From: Verrucomicrobiota bacterium
GTDB taxonomy: Bacteria > Verrucomicrobiota > Verrucomicrobiia > Limisphaerales > UBA9464
Direction of reading: 5' to 3'
Assembly (NCBI GenBank): GCA_025363585.1
Contig: JANYDN010000245.1
Location: 1 to 43,930, forward strand
Length of the DNA: 43,930 bases
This document shows positions 1 through 9,369 of this stretch, in pieces. Below the pieces are notes generated by a model. That model was not told the origin of the DNA. It searched no databases and was given only the letters and a program-made list of their open reading frames with translations. Both the position numbers and the translations under genes were made by a program. Numbering within the stretch: the first letter of the stretch is position 1; the number at the start of each line of letters is the position of its first letter.

Positions 1-195
1 TGCGGTCGCGGCATGGGAATTCTCTCACGCCAAGGGGGACCAAGGCCGGCCAAGAAGGCGGGAACGTGCATCGGGAGCCAGAGATTGGATCCCACCGTTC
101 GGTGAAACGACACGCCGGCGGTCTTTGCCCCCTTGGATGGCCTTGGCCCGGCTTCGCGTGAGATAATTCCTCGGCCGCTACTGCATGGATACGGC
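1..195. repeat. Dispersed repeat element with CTCACGCCAAG arms downstream of clpB
   Basis: Two inverted arms are visible: about 15-54 (GGGAATTCTCTCACGCCAAG and onward) and about 130-171, which reads on the minus strand as GAGGAATTATCTCACGCGAAG and onward. Between the arms lies a segment with GGATCCCACCGTTCGGTGAAA. Positions 59-198 match 43791-43930 in inverted orientation at 132 of 140 bases (hand alignment), and the match includes the clpB stop codon. Partial copies are at 30195-30236 and 43269-43435. No transposase accompanies it, so it looks like a non-coding dispersed element. Confidence 0.8.
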
Positions 196-2805
<2,610 letters not shown>

Positions 2806-2968
2806 GCCGGCCATCCACGCAGGCCGCATGCCGGATCGCGACACGATTCTGGCCGCCTTTTCCTCCATTCGTTTCCGGCGACCGAGACGCGTCGAGCCAA
2901 TCTGCACGGTTGACTCCGGCCACGTGTGGCCCAGTTGGCGCAACGGGCGCCGGGCGAAAACTCCCGCT

Positions 2969-2994
2969 GGGGGCGCATCTTGACACGGCCCCCG
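2969..2994 (-). repeat. GTGTC-GATGCG palindromic repeat, copy 1
   Basis: On the minus strand this reads GGGGGCCGTGTCAAGATGCG followed by CCCCC, so the G-run and C-run can pair. Related copies are at 3429-3450, 27154-27176 and 27420-27444. The internal GTGTCMRGATGCG core is conserved in all four. Confidence 0.75.
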
Positions 2995-3214
2995 ATTTCA
3001 AAAGCCACGAAGAAGGCGCGCTTGCGCTGGGTTCCGGGTGAACGGTGGCCGCGCCAGTGGATTCGGGGTGTTTCGCGCGGTCTTGCAAAACCGATTTTGG
3101 TTTGTTCGTTGGAGGAACCCGGATTCTCGGGGAGCGGTTTGCGGACGCGCCCGCCCGGGAACGCGAGACCCTTTCAAAGCATCCCCGGCAACCCATCGAA
3201 TCTCCTTTCCGGAG

Positions 3215-3319
3215 CTTTTCGTGTGTTTCGTGTGTTTCGTGGTTCACCTACCCAACTTGATGCAAGCCGAGCAGGCCCGTGGAATTGGCATCCACGAAAT
3301 ACACGAACCACACGAAAAG
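3215..3319. repeat. TTTCGTG inverted repeat
   Basis: The left arm 3215-3242 contains TTTCGTGTGTTTCGTG. The right arm 3292-3319 is its reverse complement with 2 mismatches in 28 bases. The arms are themselves built of a repeating TTTCGTGTG word. The 49-bp loop carries no gene. It resembles the intergenic inverted repeats common in this kind of genome. Confidence 0.8.
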
Positions 3320-3428
3320 TTGAGGCGCCCGCCGGGGTGCGTTCGGAATTGATTGCAACAGCGTCAGGGAGTTTCGCTCGGTCCCACTTTGTCGATTTCG
3401 GTTGATCGATGGCAGCCCCGGACTTTTC

Positions 3429-3450
3429 GGGGCAGTGTCCGGATGCGCCC
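3429..3450 (+). repeat. GTGTC-GATGCG palindromic repeat, copy 2
   Basis: The sequence GGGGCAGTGTCCGGATGCG followed by CCC shares the GTGTC..GATGCG core with the copies at 2969, 27154 and 27420. It lies 64 bp before the start codon of the propeller gene. Confidence 0.7.
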
Positions 3451-3513
3451 GTCCCGCTGATCCGGTGGCGTCCGGACTCGCGTCCCGTCCGTTCCGAGGA
3501 CAGGCTTCTGACG

Positions 3514-4674
3514 ATGCTTCCCCGGTTCACCGTGCTGTTGGGCGCCCTCGCGAGCTCGTGCGTCGTCCTTGCCGCGCCGGGCCATCGCTGGGTGATTTCC
3601 GCGAACGAGAACAAACTCGATCTGGCGACCGGCTCGCAGCGCGTCCTGCCCGGAGCGCGTCCGGACAATCTCACGTTGCTCGATTTCGCCGTCTTTCCGC
3701 CGACCGTTCTTCAAATCGACGCGGTGCCCAACACCGTGCTCGGCCCTCCTTCGAACGTGGCCGTCACGCCCGACGGACGACTCGCCCTCGTGGCAGACTC
3801 GATCGTCCTGGATCCATCCCGCCCGACGGGCTGGGCTCCCGGCCGACGCATCCATGTAGTCGATCTCGGCCTCAGTCCTCCTGCCGTCGTCGCATCCGCG
3901 GAAGGCGGCGACCAACCCTCGGGCATCGCCATCAGCCGCGACGGCACCCGGGTCGCCGTCGCCAATCGGGCCGGCGGATCGGTGTCGTCATTCGTGATTG
4001 CCGGGTCCCGTTTGCAACCGCTCAACACGGTCGTGTTCACCGTCGCCACCAACGAGGTTTCGGACGTCGCCTTTTCTCCCGACGGACGCCGCGTCCTTGC
4101 GGCCGTGACCCAAGCCGGGCATCTCCGCGTGCTCGATTGGAACGCGGACGGACTCGTCGCGCGGGAACGAAGGATCTCGACCTACGGCAAGCCGTACCGT
4201 GTCGCATGCACGCCGGACGGACGCTTCGTCCTCGCCAGCGGCGCGGGCCATGGCAATGCCGACGACACGGACGCGTTGACGGTGATCGCGGCCGAGGGCG
4301 ATGCGTTCAGGACGGTCGACTACGTGCCGTTGGCGAGCGGGCCCGAGAGCTTCGACCTAAGCCCGGACGGACGATGGATCGCGGCGGTGCTGATGAACCG
4401 TTCGAACATCGGACCGAAGACCGCGGGATACCGCGACCATGGCCTGATCGTGTTGGTGGAGCGCTCGGGCGACAAATTCGTCCGACGCCAGGAATTGCCG
4501 ACGGGAGCGATTCCCGAAGGCGTGGTGTTCACGCCGGACGGCCGGTATGTCGTGGTCCAATGCCATCCCGACCGCGAGCTCCGTTTGTACGAACTGACGC
4601 GCGGCAAACTCCGCGATACCGGCCGCCGGATTCCCGTGCCCGGAATGCCTTCGGGAATCGGTCGTGGGCCGTAA
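3514..4674 (+). CDS. Exported beta-propeller (YVTN/lactonase-like) repeat protein
   Basis: The 386-aa product starts at the ATG at 3514, which opens a signal peptide (MLPRFTVLLGALASSCVVLA then APG); upstream in-frame codons from 3409 lack any such feature. The mature part has at least six blade repeats with the SPDGR/TPDGR hallmark: VAVTPDGRLALVAD, IAISRDGTRVAVAN, VAFSPDGRRVLAAV, VACTPDGRFVLASG, FDLSPDGRWIAAV and VVFTPDGRYVVVQ. This matches the YVTN-repeat or 3-carboxymuconate-cyclase-like fold. Location is inferred to be periplasmic or extracellular. The substrate cannot be read from the sequence, so an enzymatic role (lactonase) is only one possibility. It is a single gene convergent with the next one. 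Confidence 0.9.
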   Translation: MLPRFTVLLGALASSCVVLAAPGHRWVISANENKLDLATGSQRVLPGARPDNLTLLDFAVFPPTVLQIDAVPNTVLGPPSNVAVTPDGRLALVADSIVLDPSRPTGWAPGRRIHVVDLGLSPPAVVASAEGGDQPSGIAISRDGTRVAVANRAGGSVSSFVIAGSRLQPLNTVVFTVATNEVSDVAFSPDGRRVLAAVTQAGHLRVLDWNADGLVARERRISTYGKPYRVACTPDGRFVLASGAGHGNADDTDALTVIAAEGDAFRTVDYVPLASGPESFDLSPDGRWIAAVLMNRSNIGPKTAGYRDHGLIVLVERSGDKFVRRQELPTGAIPEGVVFTPDGRYVVVQCHPDRELRLYELTRGKLRDTGRRIPVPGMPSGIGRGP

Positions 4675-4758
4675 AGGAAATCGTCGAAAGGACGCGCGGG
4701 ATTGACCCGCCAAGCCCTTCTCCGTCCCAATGGCCAAAGAGGTCTTCTTCGGCCCGGC

Positions 4759-5454
4759 TCACGGCTCCCATTTCAAACCCTCGACGTCGGCCATCCCAAT
4801 CAGCCGCACCGAGCCATCCACGAAACCGACGACGCGCGGCCTTCGTGCGCCGGGCGAGCGAAACGTGTTTTTCCCGCCGGAACCATTCCATCCACCGGGA
4901 TCGATCTCAAAAAACAGGACCGTCCTTGAGGGCTCGCGGACGTCCAAGAGCGGCAATCCCGCGACACCGAGATTGATCCCGACCGGACGCGCGTCGCCGA
5001 ATCCGCCGAAGCCCTCCGACATCGGGGAGCCGGCTTCCTCCGCCTCGGCATTGAGTAGGTCCTTCCAATTCGCCGCGGGCAAGTGGCCGGCATGACCCTT
5101 GATGAAACGTTGGACCAATCGTTGGGAATGTTCGATGCGTTGCCGCGTCGGTTCGGGATCCATTTCCGATTTCAATTGGATCACGAATGGCGCGGCGATG
5201 GCGACCAAAGTCAGGACGATCCAGACCACGCCAAGAATCTCGCCGGCCAACGCCAGTGCCCCTCCGCGCAGCGCGCCGCCGGATTTGCGGATGCGACGTC
5301 GCGCCACGAACCCGCAGATCCATGCGGGAATCCCGAAGATCCCGCATGGCAGCAGGCCAAGCCCCAATGAAACCCACGCCAAACGACTCCACGGACGCGC
5401 CTCCGCCAAAGGAATGGCGATGGCAGAGGGCTGGACTGGTGGCGTGGCGTCCAT
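4759..5454 (-). CDS. DUF4190-like two-TM membrane protein with extracytoplasmic tail
   Basis: A 231-aa protein. After a short Pro-rich cytoplasmic leader come two hydrophobic segments (about 24-50 and 64-90) separated by a basic ARRRIRKSGG loop, the layout of DUF4190 proteins. The region after about residue 95 is a soluble tail. Its end, VVGFVDGSVRLIGM, resembles the DG-containing C-terminal signature of verrucomicrobial and planctomycete pseudopilin-like proteins. The ATG at 5454 is the only start that keeps the leader. It converges with the propeller gene across an 84-bp gap that holds only a weak hairpin. Function is unknown. Confidence 0.85.
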   Translation of the reverse strand: MDATPPVQPSAIAIPLAEARPWSRLAWVSLGLGLLPCGIFGIPAWICGFVARRRIRKSGGALRGGALALAGEILGVVWIVLTLVAIAAPFVIQLKSEMDPEPTRQRIEHSQRLVQRFIKGHAGHLPAANWKDLLNAEAEEAGSPMSEGFGGFGDARPVGINLGVAGLPLLDVREPSRTVLFFEIDPGGWNGSGGKNTFRSPGARRPRVVGFVDGSVRLIGMADVEGLKWEP

Positions 5455-5552
5455 GGATCGGTAGGCGTCGGCAAAACCCGGTTGCGGTCCAAGGTGTTTC
5501 AGCGGTCTTCCGAATTCATCCGGCGAATCACGCCGTCTTCAAGCCAGCCCCG

Positions 5553-6074
5553 TCACAAAACCGCGCGTCGTTCGGGTCTCAACAACCGTCCGAAGAACCG
5601 GTGATACGGATGGACCTTGTCCACCGGATGGCCGTCGGCCTCGAGGGGACGACCCTCGTTGGCCCAAGCGAATGCCGATCCCTCGAGATTCACGACCTTC
5701 GGGAACCCATGGGCGGCGAGTTTTCCGGCCAAAGCCGACGAACGCCAACCGATCGAACAATAAACGACGATCGGGACGGGATCGGTGCCGATCAATCGTT
5801 GCACCGATTCGGGTGTGGAAGACGGCCCCACGTGGATCGCGCCCGGAAGGTGACCGACGGCGAACTCATCCATGGATCGAACATCGAGAAGGACGGGACG
5901 GGGTCGATCGTCATCGGTTAGCCATGCGGCGAGGTCCGCGGTCGAGATCTGCGGGACTTTGGGAAATCGGGTCCGGACCGCTTTTTTCCACGGGTCGAGA
6001 CTCGCCGTATCGCCATCATTGGCCTTGGCGACCGCGAAAAGAGCCTGGAAAAGAATCGCGACAAGGGAAGTCAT
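5553..6074 (-). CDS. Exported single-domain rhodanese (sulfurtransferase-like)
   Basis: The 173-aa product starts at the ATG at 6074, which opens a short signal peptide (MTSLVAILFQALFAVAKA). The rhodanese fold covers about 43-160, with VLLDVRSMDEFAVGHLPGAIHV (the CH2A-type motif) and the active-site loop YCSIGWRS with catalytic Cys106. The loop fits persulfide transfer or a related thiol reaction in the periplasm. The tail ends VHPYHRFFGRL. An in-frame extension to 6455 would run antisense through rpmH and was rejected. It is divergent from rpmH. Confidence 0.9.
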   Translation of the reverse strand: MTSLVAILFQALFAVAKANDGDTASLDPWKKAVRTRFPKVPQISTADLAAWLTDDDRPRPVLLDVRSMDEFAVGHLPGAIHVGPSSTPESVQRLIGTDPVPIVVYCSIGWRSSALAGKLAAHGFPKVVNLEGSAFAWANEGRPLEADGHPVDKVHPYHRFFGRLLRPERRAVL

Positions 6075-6214
6075 GGCGACGCGAAAACGCGGCAGTATTG
6101 AACTGCCGGGGCGTCGTGGGGTCGAGGTCGAAGAGTGGAAACACAATGGAGTCACAAGAGCGCCAACGCGGCGACTGGAAACCGTGTCTTGATGCAAAGA
6201 TGCTGGCGGGGTGC

Positions 6215-6242
6215 TTGACCTATTATTTCCGATTGATAGTGT
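6215..6242 (+). promoter_or_regulatory. Possible sigma70-type promoter for the rpmH cluster
   Basis: TTGACC at 6215-6220 is one base from the -35 consensus. A 16-bp AT-rich spacer (TATTATTTCCGATTGA) leads to TAGTGT at 6237-6242, a weak -10. It is about 30 bp before the rpmH start, in the most AT-rich part of the rhodanese/rpmH divergent spacer. The -10 match is poor, so this is tentative. Confidence 0.35.
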
Positions 6243-6272
6243 CCGCCGCTCCGCGTCACGCGGCAGCAGCAC

Positions 6273-6410
6273 ATGAAGCGTCAATATCAGCCTTCGAAGA
6301 TTACTTTGGTTCGCCAACACGGTTTCCGTGCGCGCATGTCGACCAAAGCCGGGCGGAATAACCTCAGCAACCGCCGGCGCGTCGGCCGCAAGCGCCTCAC
6401 CCCGGTTTGA
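6273..6410 (+). CDS. rpmH: 50S ribosomal protein L34
   Basis: A 45-aa, very basic protein, [20 protein letters not shown] and onward, ending VGRKRLTPV. The KRxYQPS start, the HGFRARM block and the NRRRxxGRKRL block are the L34 signature, and the length is typical. It binds 23S rRNA in the large subunit. It heads the rpmH-rnpA-yidD-yidC-jag cluster in the order conserved across bacteria, 25 bp before rnpA. No Shine-Dalgarno sequence precedes the ATG, as for most genes here. Confidence 0.98.
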   Translation: MKRQYQPSKITLVRQHGFRARMSTKAGRNNLSNRRRVGRKRLTPV

Positions 6411-6435
6411 CGCGGCCGGGCCGTAGCCCGCGCCC

Positions 6436-6798
6436 ATGGCTTTTACCCTTCCCAAGTCTCGGCGCCTCAGGCGACGACAGCAGTTTCATGCCGTCCGGGA
6501 CAACGGCGACCGGCTGCCCAGCGGGACCGTGGTCCTGAATTGGAGCCGACTCCCCGCCGGCCAACCGTGGCAGGTCGGAATCATCACCTCCAAATCGGTC
6601 GGCAACGCCGTGCACCGCAACCGCGCGCGTCGCTGGATCCGCGAGGCTTTCCGTCGGTTGCAGGACCGGTTGCTCGCGCCGGCCCACTTCGTGTTCATCG
6701 CCCGCCCCAGCATCTCCAAGGGATGCCAGTTGTGGGTGGCGAGGGACTTGGCCCGCGCCCTGACCCGCGCCGGTTTGCTCGCCCCGGAGTCCGCGTGA
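6436..6798 (+). CDS. rnpA: Ribonuclease P protein component
   Basis: A 120-aa basic protein that assists RNase P RNA in maturing tRNA 5' ends. It shows LPKSRRLRRRQQFHAV at the N-terminus, VGIITSKSVGNAVHRNRARRW (the RNR signature) at about 47-67, and REAFR after it, all diagnostic of the RnpA family. Length is normal. The last codons overlap the GTG start of yidD by 4 bases (GTGA), so the two are probably translationally coupled. Confidence 0.97.
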   Translation: MAFTLPKSRRLRRRQQFHAVRDNGDRLPSGTVVLNWSRLPAGQPWQVGIITSKSVGNAVHRNRARRWIREAFRRLQDRLLAPAHFVFIARPSISKGCQLWVARDLARALTRAGLLAPESA

Positions 6799-7043
6799 AT
6801 CTCGTCCGACACATCCTCCTCGCCGCCCTGCATTTCTACCGCTGGGTGTTGTCGCCTGCCCGCGCCGTTCTTTTTGGCGGGCCCACCTGCCGTTTCGTCC
6901 CGTCCTGCTCCGCCTACGCCGTCGAGGCCATCCAACGCCATGGACCCGTCCATGGCTGCGCGCTCGCCGCGCGCCGTCTTTGCCGTTGCCACCCGTGGGG
7001 TGGTGCCGGTCCGGACCCCGTCCCCCAACACTCTTTCCGCTGA
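6795..7043 (+). CDS. yidD: Membrane protein insertion efficiency factor YidD
   Basis: An 82-aa protein starting at a GTG (6795) that overlaps the rnpA stop as GTGA. It carries the hallmark block CRFVPSCSAYAVEAIQRHG with the two conserved Cys, followed by the Arg/Cys-rich stretch RRLCRCHPWGGAGPDPVP. YidD is a small membrane-associated helper of YidC-dependent insertion. It sits directly between rnpA and yidC (11 bp gap), the usual context. Longer in-frame starts up to 6540 run through rnpA and were rejected. Confidence 0.96.
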   Translation: MNLVRHILLAALHFYRWVLSPARAVLFGGPTCRFVPSCSAYAVEAIQRHGPVHGCALAARRLCRCHPWGGAGPDPVPQHSFR

Positions 7044-7054
7044 ACCCCGCTTTC

Positions 7055-8845
7055 ATGGACCGCAAGGGAATCGCCATTCTGGTCGCCGCGCTCGGACTCT
7101 TCCTGGCCCTGCCATACGCCAGCCGCAAACTCTATCCGCCCGGACCCGCGCGCCCGACCAACGCCGCGCCCGCGGCCGTCGCCTCCGGATCCAACGCCCC
7201 TGCGGTTCCCATCCCGCAACTCAACGGCGTCAATCCCATCGTGCCCGCCGTCGCCCCCACCCGGCCGGCCGGCCCGGAGCAATTCCACGTCCTCACCAAC
7301 GCGCACGCCCGATTCGTGTTCACGTCCCGCGGCGGTGGACTCAAGGAAGTCGAACTCCTCGACTACCGCGCCTATCCCGACCGCAAGAAGTTGGCCGGCG
7401 CCGCGAACCCGCCCATCGTCCTCAATCAATTCGCGCCGCTCCCCGTCCTTGCCCTCCTCGACAATCCGTCGCTCGACGGCGACGGCGAGTTCCAGTTCCA
7501 GCCCGACGGCAACGGCCTCAAGGCCACCAAGGATCTTTCCAACGGCCTCCGCATCGTCCGGGAATTCCATCCCGGCACCAACGAGTACCTGCTGAGCGCC
7601 TCCGTCCGCATCGAGAACCGCACCGCCCAGGCGCTCGCCATCCCCCCGCGCGACTGGCACATCGGCACCGCGACGCCGATGAACGGCCACGACAAGGGCG
7701 ACTCTCTCGGGGTCGATTGGTTCAACGGTTCCTCGTCGTCCCAAGGCATCGGCTGGATCTCCACGCCCGGATTCCTGTGCATGCCCAGCACGCCGCGCGC
7801 GGAGTTTTCCGCCGGCGAATCCAACGTGGTCTGGGCCGCCGCGCACAACCAGTTCTTCGCGGTGATCGCCGTTCCGGACCACCCGGCAGACCGCACGACG
7901 GCCCGTCGCGTCGATCTCCCCGCCCCCTCGGCGGCGACGCTGGCGGCGGATCCGCTCGCCGTCGCCAAACCCATCGGCGTGCAAACCGTCCTCCAATATC
8001 CGGCCACCTCGATCAACCCGGGGCAGACATTGGAACAACGCTTCTCGATCTACGCCGGTCCCAAGGAGTACTTCGGGCTCTCGCGACTCCAGCCCGAACT
8101 CGACCGCGTCATGGGTTACGGATGGGCCGGACTCTTCGCGAAGCCGCTGTTGCTCGGCATGAACTTCCTCCACGGCAGCATCTCGCTCCCGTACGGCTGG
8201 TGCATCGTCGTCATCACCTTCCTGATCAAGCTCACCTTCTGGCCGCTCACCGCCGTGAGCACCCGCTCCATGAAGCGGATGGCCGAGCTGGGCCCGCAAC
8301 TCCAGGTGATCCGCGAGAAGCACAAGGACGATCCCGCGAAGCTCAACGAGAAGACCCTCCGCTTCATGCGCGAGAGCGGCTACAATCCGGTCGCGGGTTG
8401 CCTCCCCATGCTCGTCCAGATCCCCGTGTTCATCGGATTCTTCACGATGATCCGCTCCGCGATCGAGCTGCGCGGCGCGAGCTTCCTCTGGTGCGGCGAC
8501 CTCTCCGTGGCCGACACGCGTTTCGTCATCCCCGGCCTCGGCTTCGTACCGTTCCTCGGCATCGCCAACGTCGGCCTGCCGTTCAACCTGATGCCGCTGT
8601 TCTACGTCGCGTCCGCCCTCTGGCAGACGCACCTCACGCCGCCGTCGCCGCAGATGGATCCGGTCCAGCAGAAGATGATGCGCTGGTTGCCGCTGATGTT
8701 CCTCGCGATCTTCTACAACTACTCCGCGGGCCTCACGCTTTACTGGACCGTGCAGAACCTTTTAAGCATCCTGCAGACCAAGCTGACCAAGACGAACGTC
8801 GCGACCACGACGCCCGCCGCGCCGGTCCGACCCGCGCGCCGTTGA
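7055..8845 (+). CDS. yidC: Membrane protein insertase YidC/Oxa1
   Basis: A 596-aa protein. The ATG at 7055 gives MDRKGIAILVAALGLFLALP, the first TM segment of Gram-negative-type YidC. A large periplasmic P1 beta domain follows (about 75-345). The conserved YidC/Oxa1 core of five TM segments starts near residue 365 with GWAGLFAKPLLLGMNFLH, then YGWCIVVITFLIKLTFWPLT, NPVAGCLPMLVQIPVFIGFF and the C-terminal AGLTLYWTVQNLLSILQT. The substrate-contacting Arg expected in TM2 fits the core start RSMKRM region only loosely. It inserts inner-membrane proteins alone or with SecYEG. The long P1 domain implies a diderm envelope. Confidence 0.97.
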   Translation: MDRKGIAILVAALGLFLALPYASRKLYPPGPARPTNAAPAAVASGSNAPAVPIPQLNGVNPIVPAVAPTRPAGPEQFHVLTNAHARFVFTSRGGGLKEVELLDYRAYPDRKKLAGAANPPIVLNQFAPLPVLALLDNPSLDGDGEFQFQPDGNGLKATKDLSNGLRIVREFHPGTNEYLLSASVRIENRTAQALAIPPRDWHIGTATPMNGHDKGDSLGVDWFNGSSSSQGIGWISTPGFLCMPSTPRAEFSAGESNVVWAAAHNQFFAVIAVPDHPADRTTARRVDLPAPSAATLAADPLAVAKPIGVQTVLQYPATSINPGQTLEQRFSIYAGPKEYFGLSRLQPELDRVMGYGWAGLFAKPLLLGMNFLHGSISLPYGWCIVVITFLIKLTFWPLTAVSTRSMKRMAELGPQLQVIREKHKDDPAKLNEKTLRFMRESGYNPVAGCLPMLVQIPVFIGFFTMIRSAIELRGASFLWCGDLSVADTRFVIPGLGFVPFLGIANVGLPFNLMPLFYVASALWQTHLTPPSPQMDPVQQKMMRWLPLMFLAIFYNYSAGLTLYWTVQNLLSILQTKLTKTNVATTTPAAPVRPARR

Positions 8846-8864
8846 CCCCGACACCGCTTTTGCC

Positions 8865-9326
8865 ATGAACATGCCGGTCCCGAAGGAAACCCTGACCCAG
8901 TTGCTCCACACGCTGGGATTCACCGACGCCGCCGTGGTCGAGGTCGACCTCGACGGCCAATTGATGCTGGACGTCCAGACCGCCGATCCGGGTCGTCTCA
9001 TCGGACGCCAGGGCGCCACGCTGGGCGACCTCCAGTACCTTCTCAACCGCATGATCCATCGCGGCGACGACAATGCCCCGCGCATCGTCCTCGACGTCGG
9101 TGGATACCGTCGCCAGGCCCGCGAGCAACTCGTCCAACGCGCCGTCGAGGGCGCCGAGCGCGTCCGCCGTTCCGGCGACATGATCGAGCTGGAACCGATG
9201 AACGCGTACGACCGCCGCATCGTGCACCAAGCCCTGAAGGAAGATCCGGACATCGAGACCCACAGCGTCGAGGTCGAGGGCTCCGACAAAAAGGCGATCC
9301 TTCTCCGACCGCGCCGCGTGCAGTGA
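8865..9326 (+). CDS. khpB: KH-R3H RNA-binding protein KhpB (Jag/SpoIIIJ-associated), short form
   Basis: A 153-aa protein. A KH domain with the GxxG loop in PGRLIGRQGATLGDLQYLLNRM (about 42-62) is followed by an R3H domain ending RRIVHQALKEDPDIETHSVEVEG, the RxxxH motif. This is the Jag/KhpB arrangement, but the N-terminal Jag_N domain found in Firmicutes is absent, leaving the minimal KH-R3H pair. It lies 19 bp after yidC, the standard position. Role is inferred as RNA binding linked to envelope biogenesis. Confidence 0.93.
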   Translation: MNMPVPKETLTQLLHTLGFTDAAVVEVDLDGQLMLDVQTADPGRLIGRQGATLGDLQYLLNRMIHRGDDNAPRIVLDVGGYRRQAREQLVQRAVEGAERVRRSGDMIELEPMNAYDRRIVHQALKEDPDIETHSVEVEGSDKKAILLRPRRVQ

Positions 9327-9369
9327 TCGCGCGCGCGGCCGGACCGGGGAAACCTCACGGCCCGCGCGC

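Larger units (their letters stand above)
2806..3513. other. 708-bp divergent spacer between clpB and a beta-propeller gene
   Basis: No convincing gene was found; short overlapping open frames in several phases have no recognisable composition or motifs. The spacer holds two copies of the GTGTC/GATGCG palindromic repeat (2969-2994 and 3429-3450) and a TTTCGTG-type inverted repeat (3215-3319). Promoters for clpB and the rightward propeller gene must lie here, but no clear -35/-10 pair could be assigned. Confidence 0.6.

Noticed and set aside
3045-3405. Short plus-strand frames in the clpB upstream spacer
   Set aside because: They read through the TTTCGTG inverted repeat (periodic VSCVSC/VFRVFR peptides) and lack start signals.
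6914-8632. 572-codon open frame antisense to yidC
   Set aside because: Shadow frame; yidC motifs and cluster order are conclusive.
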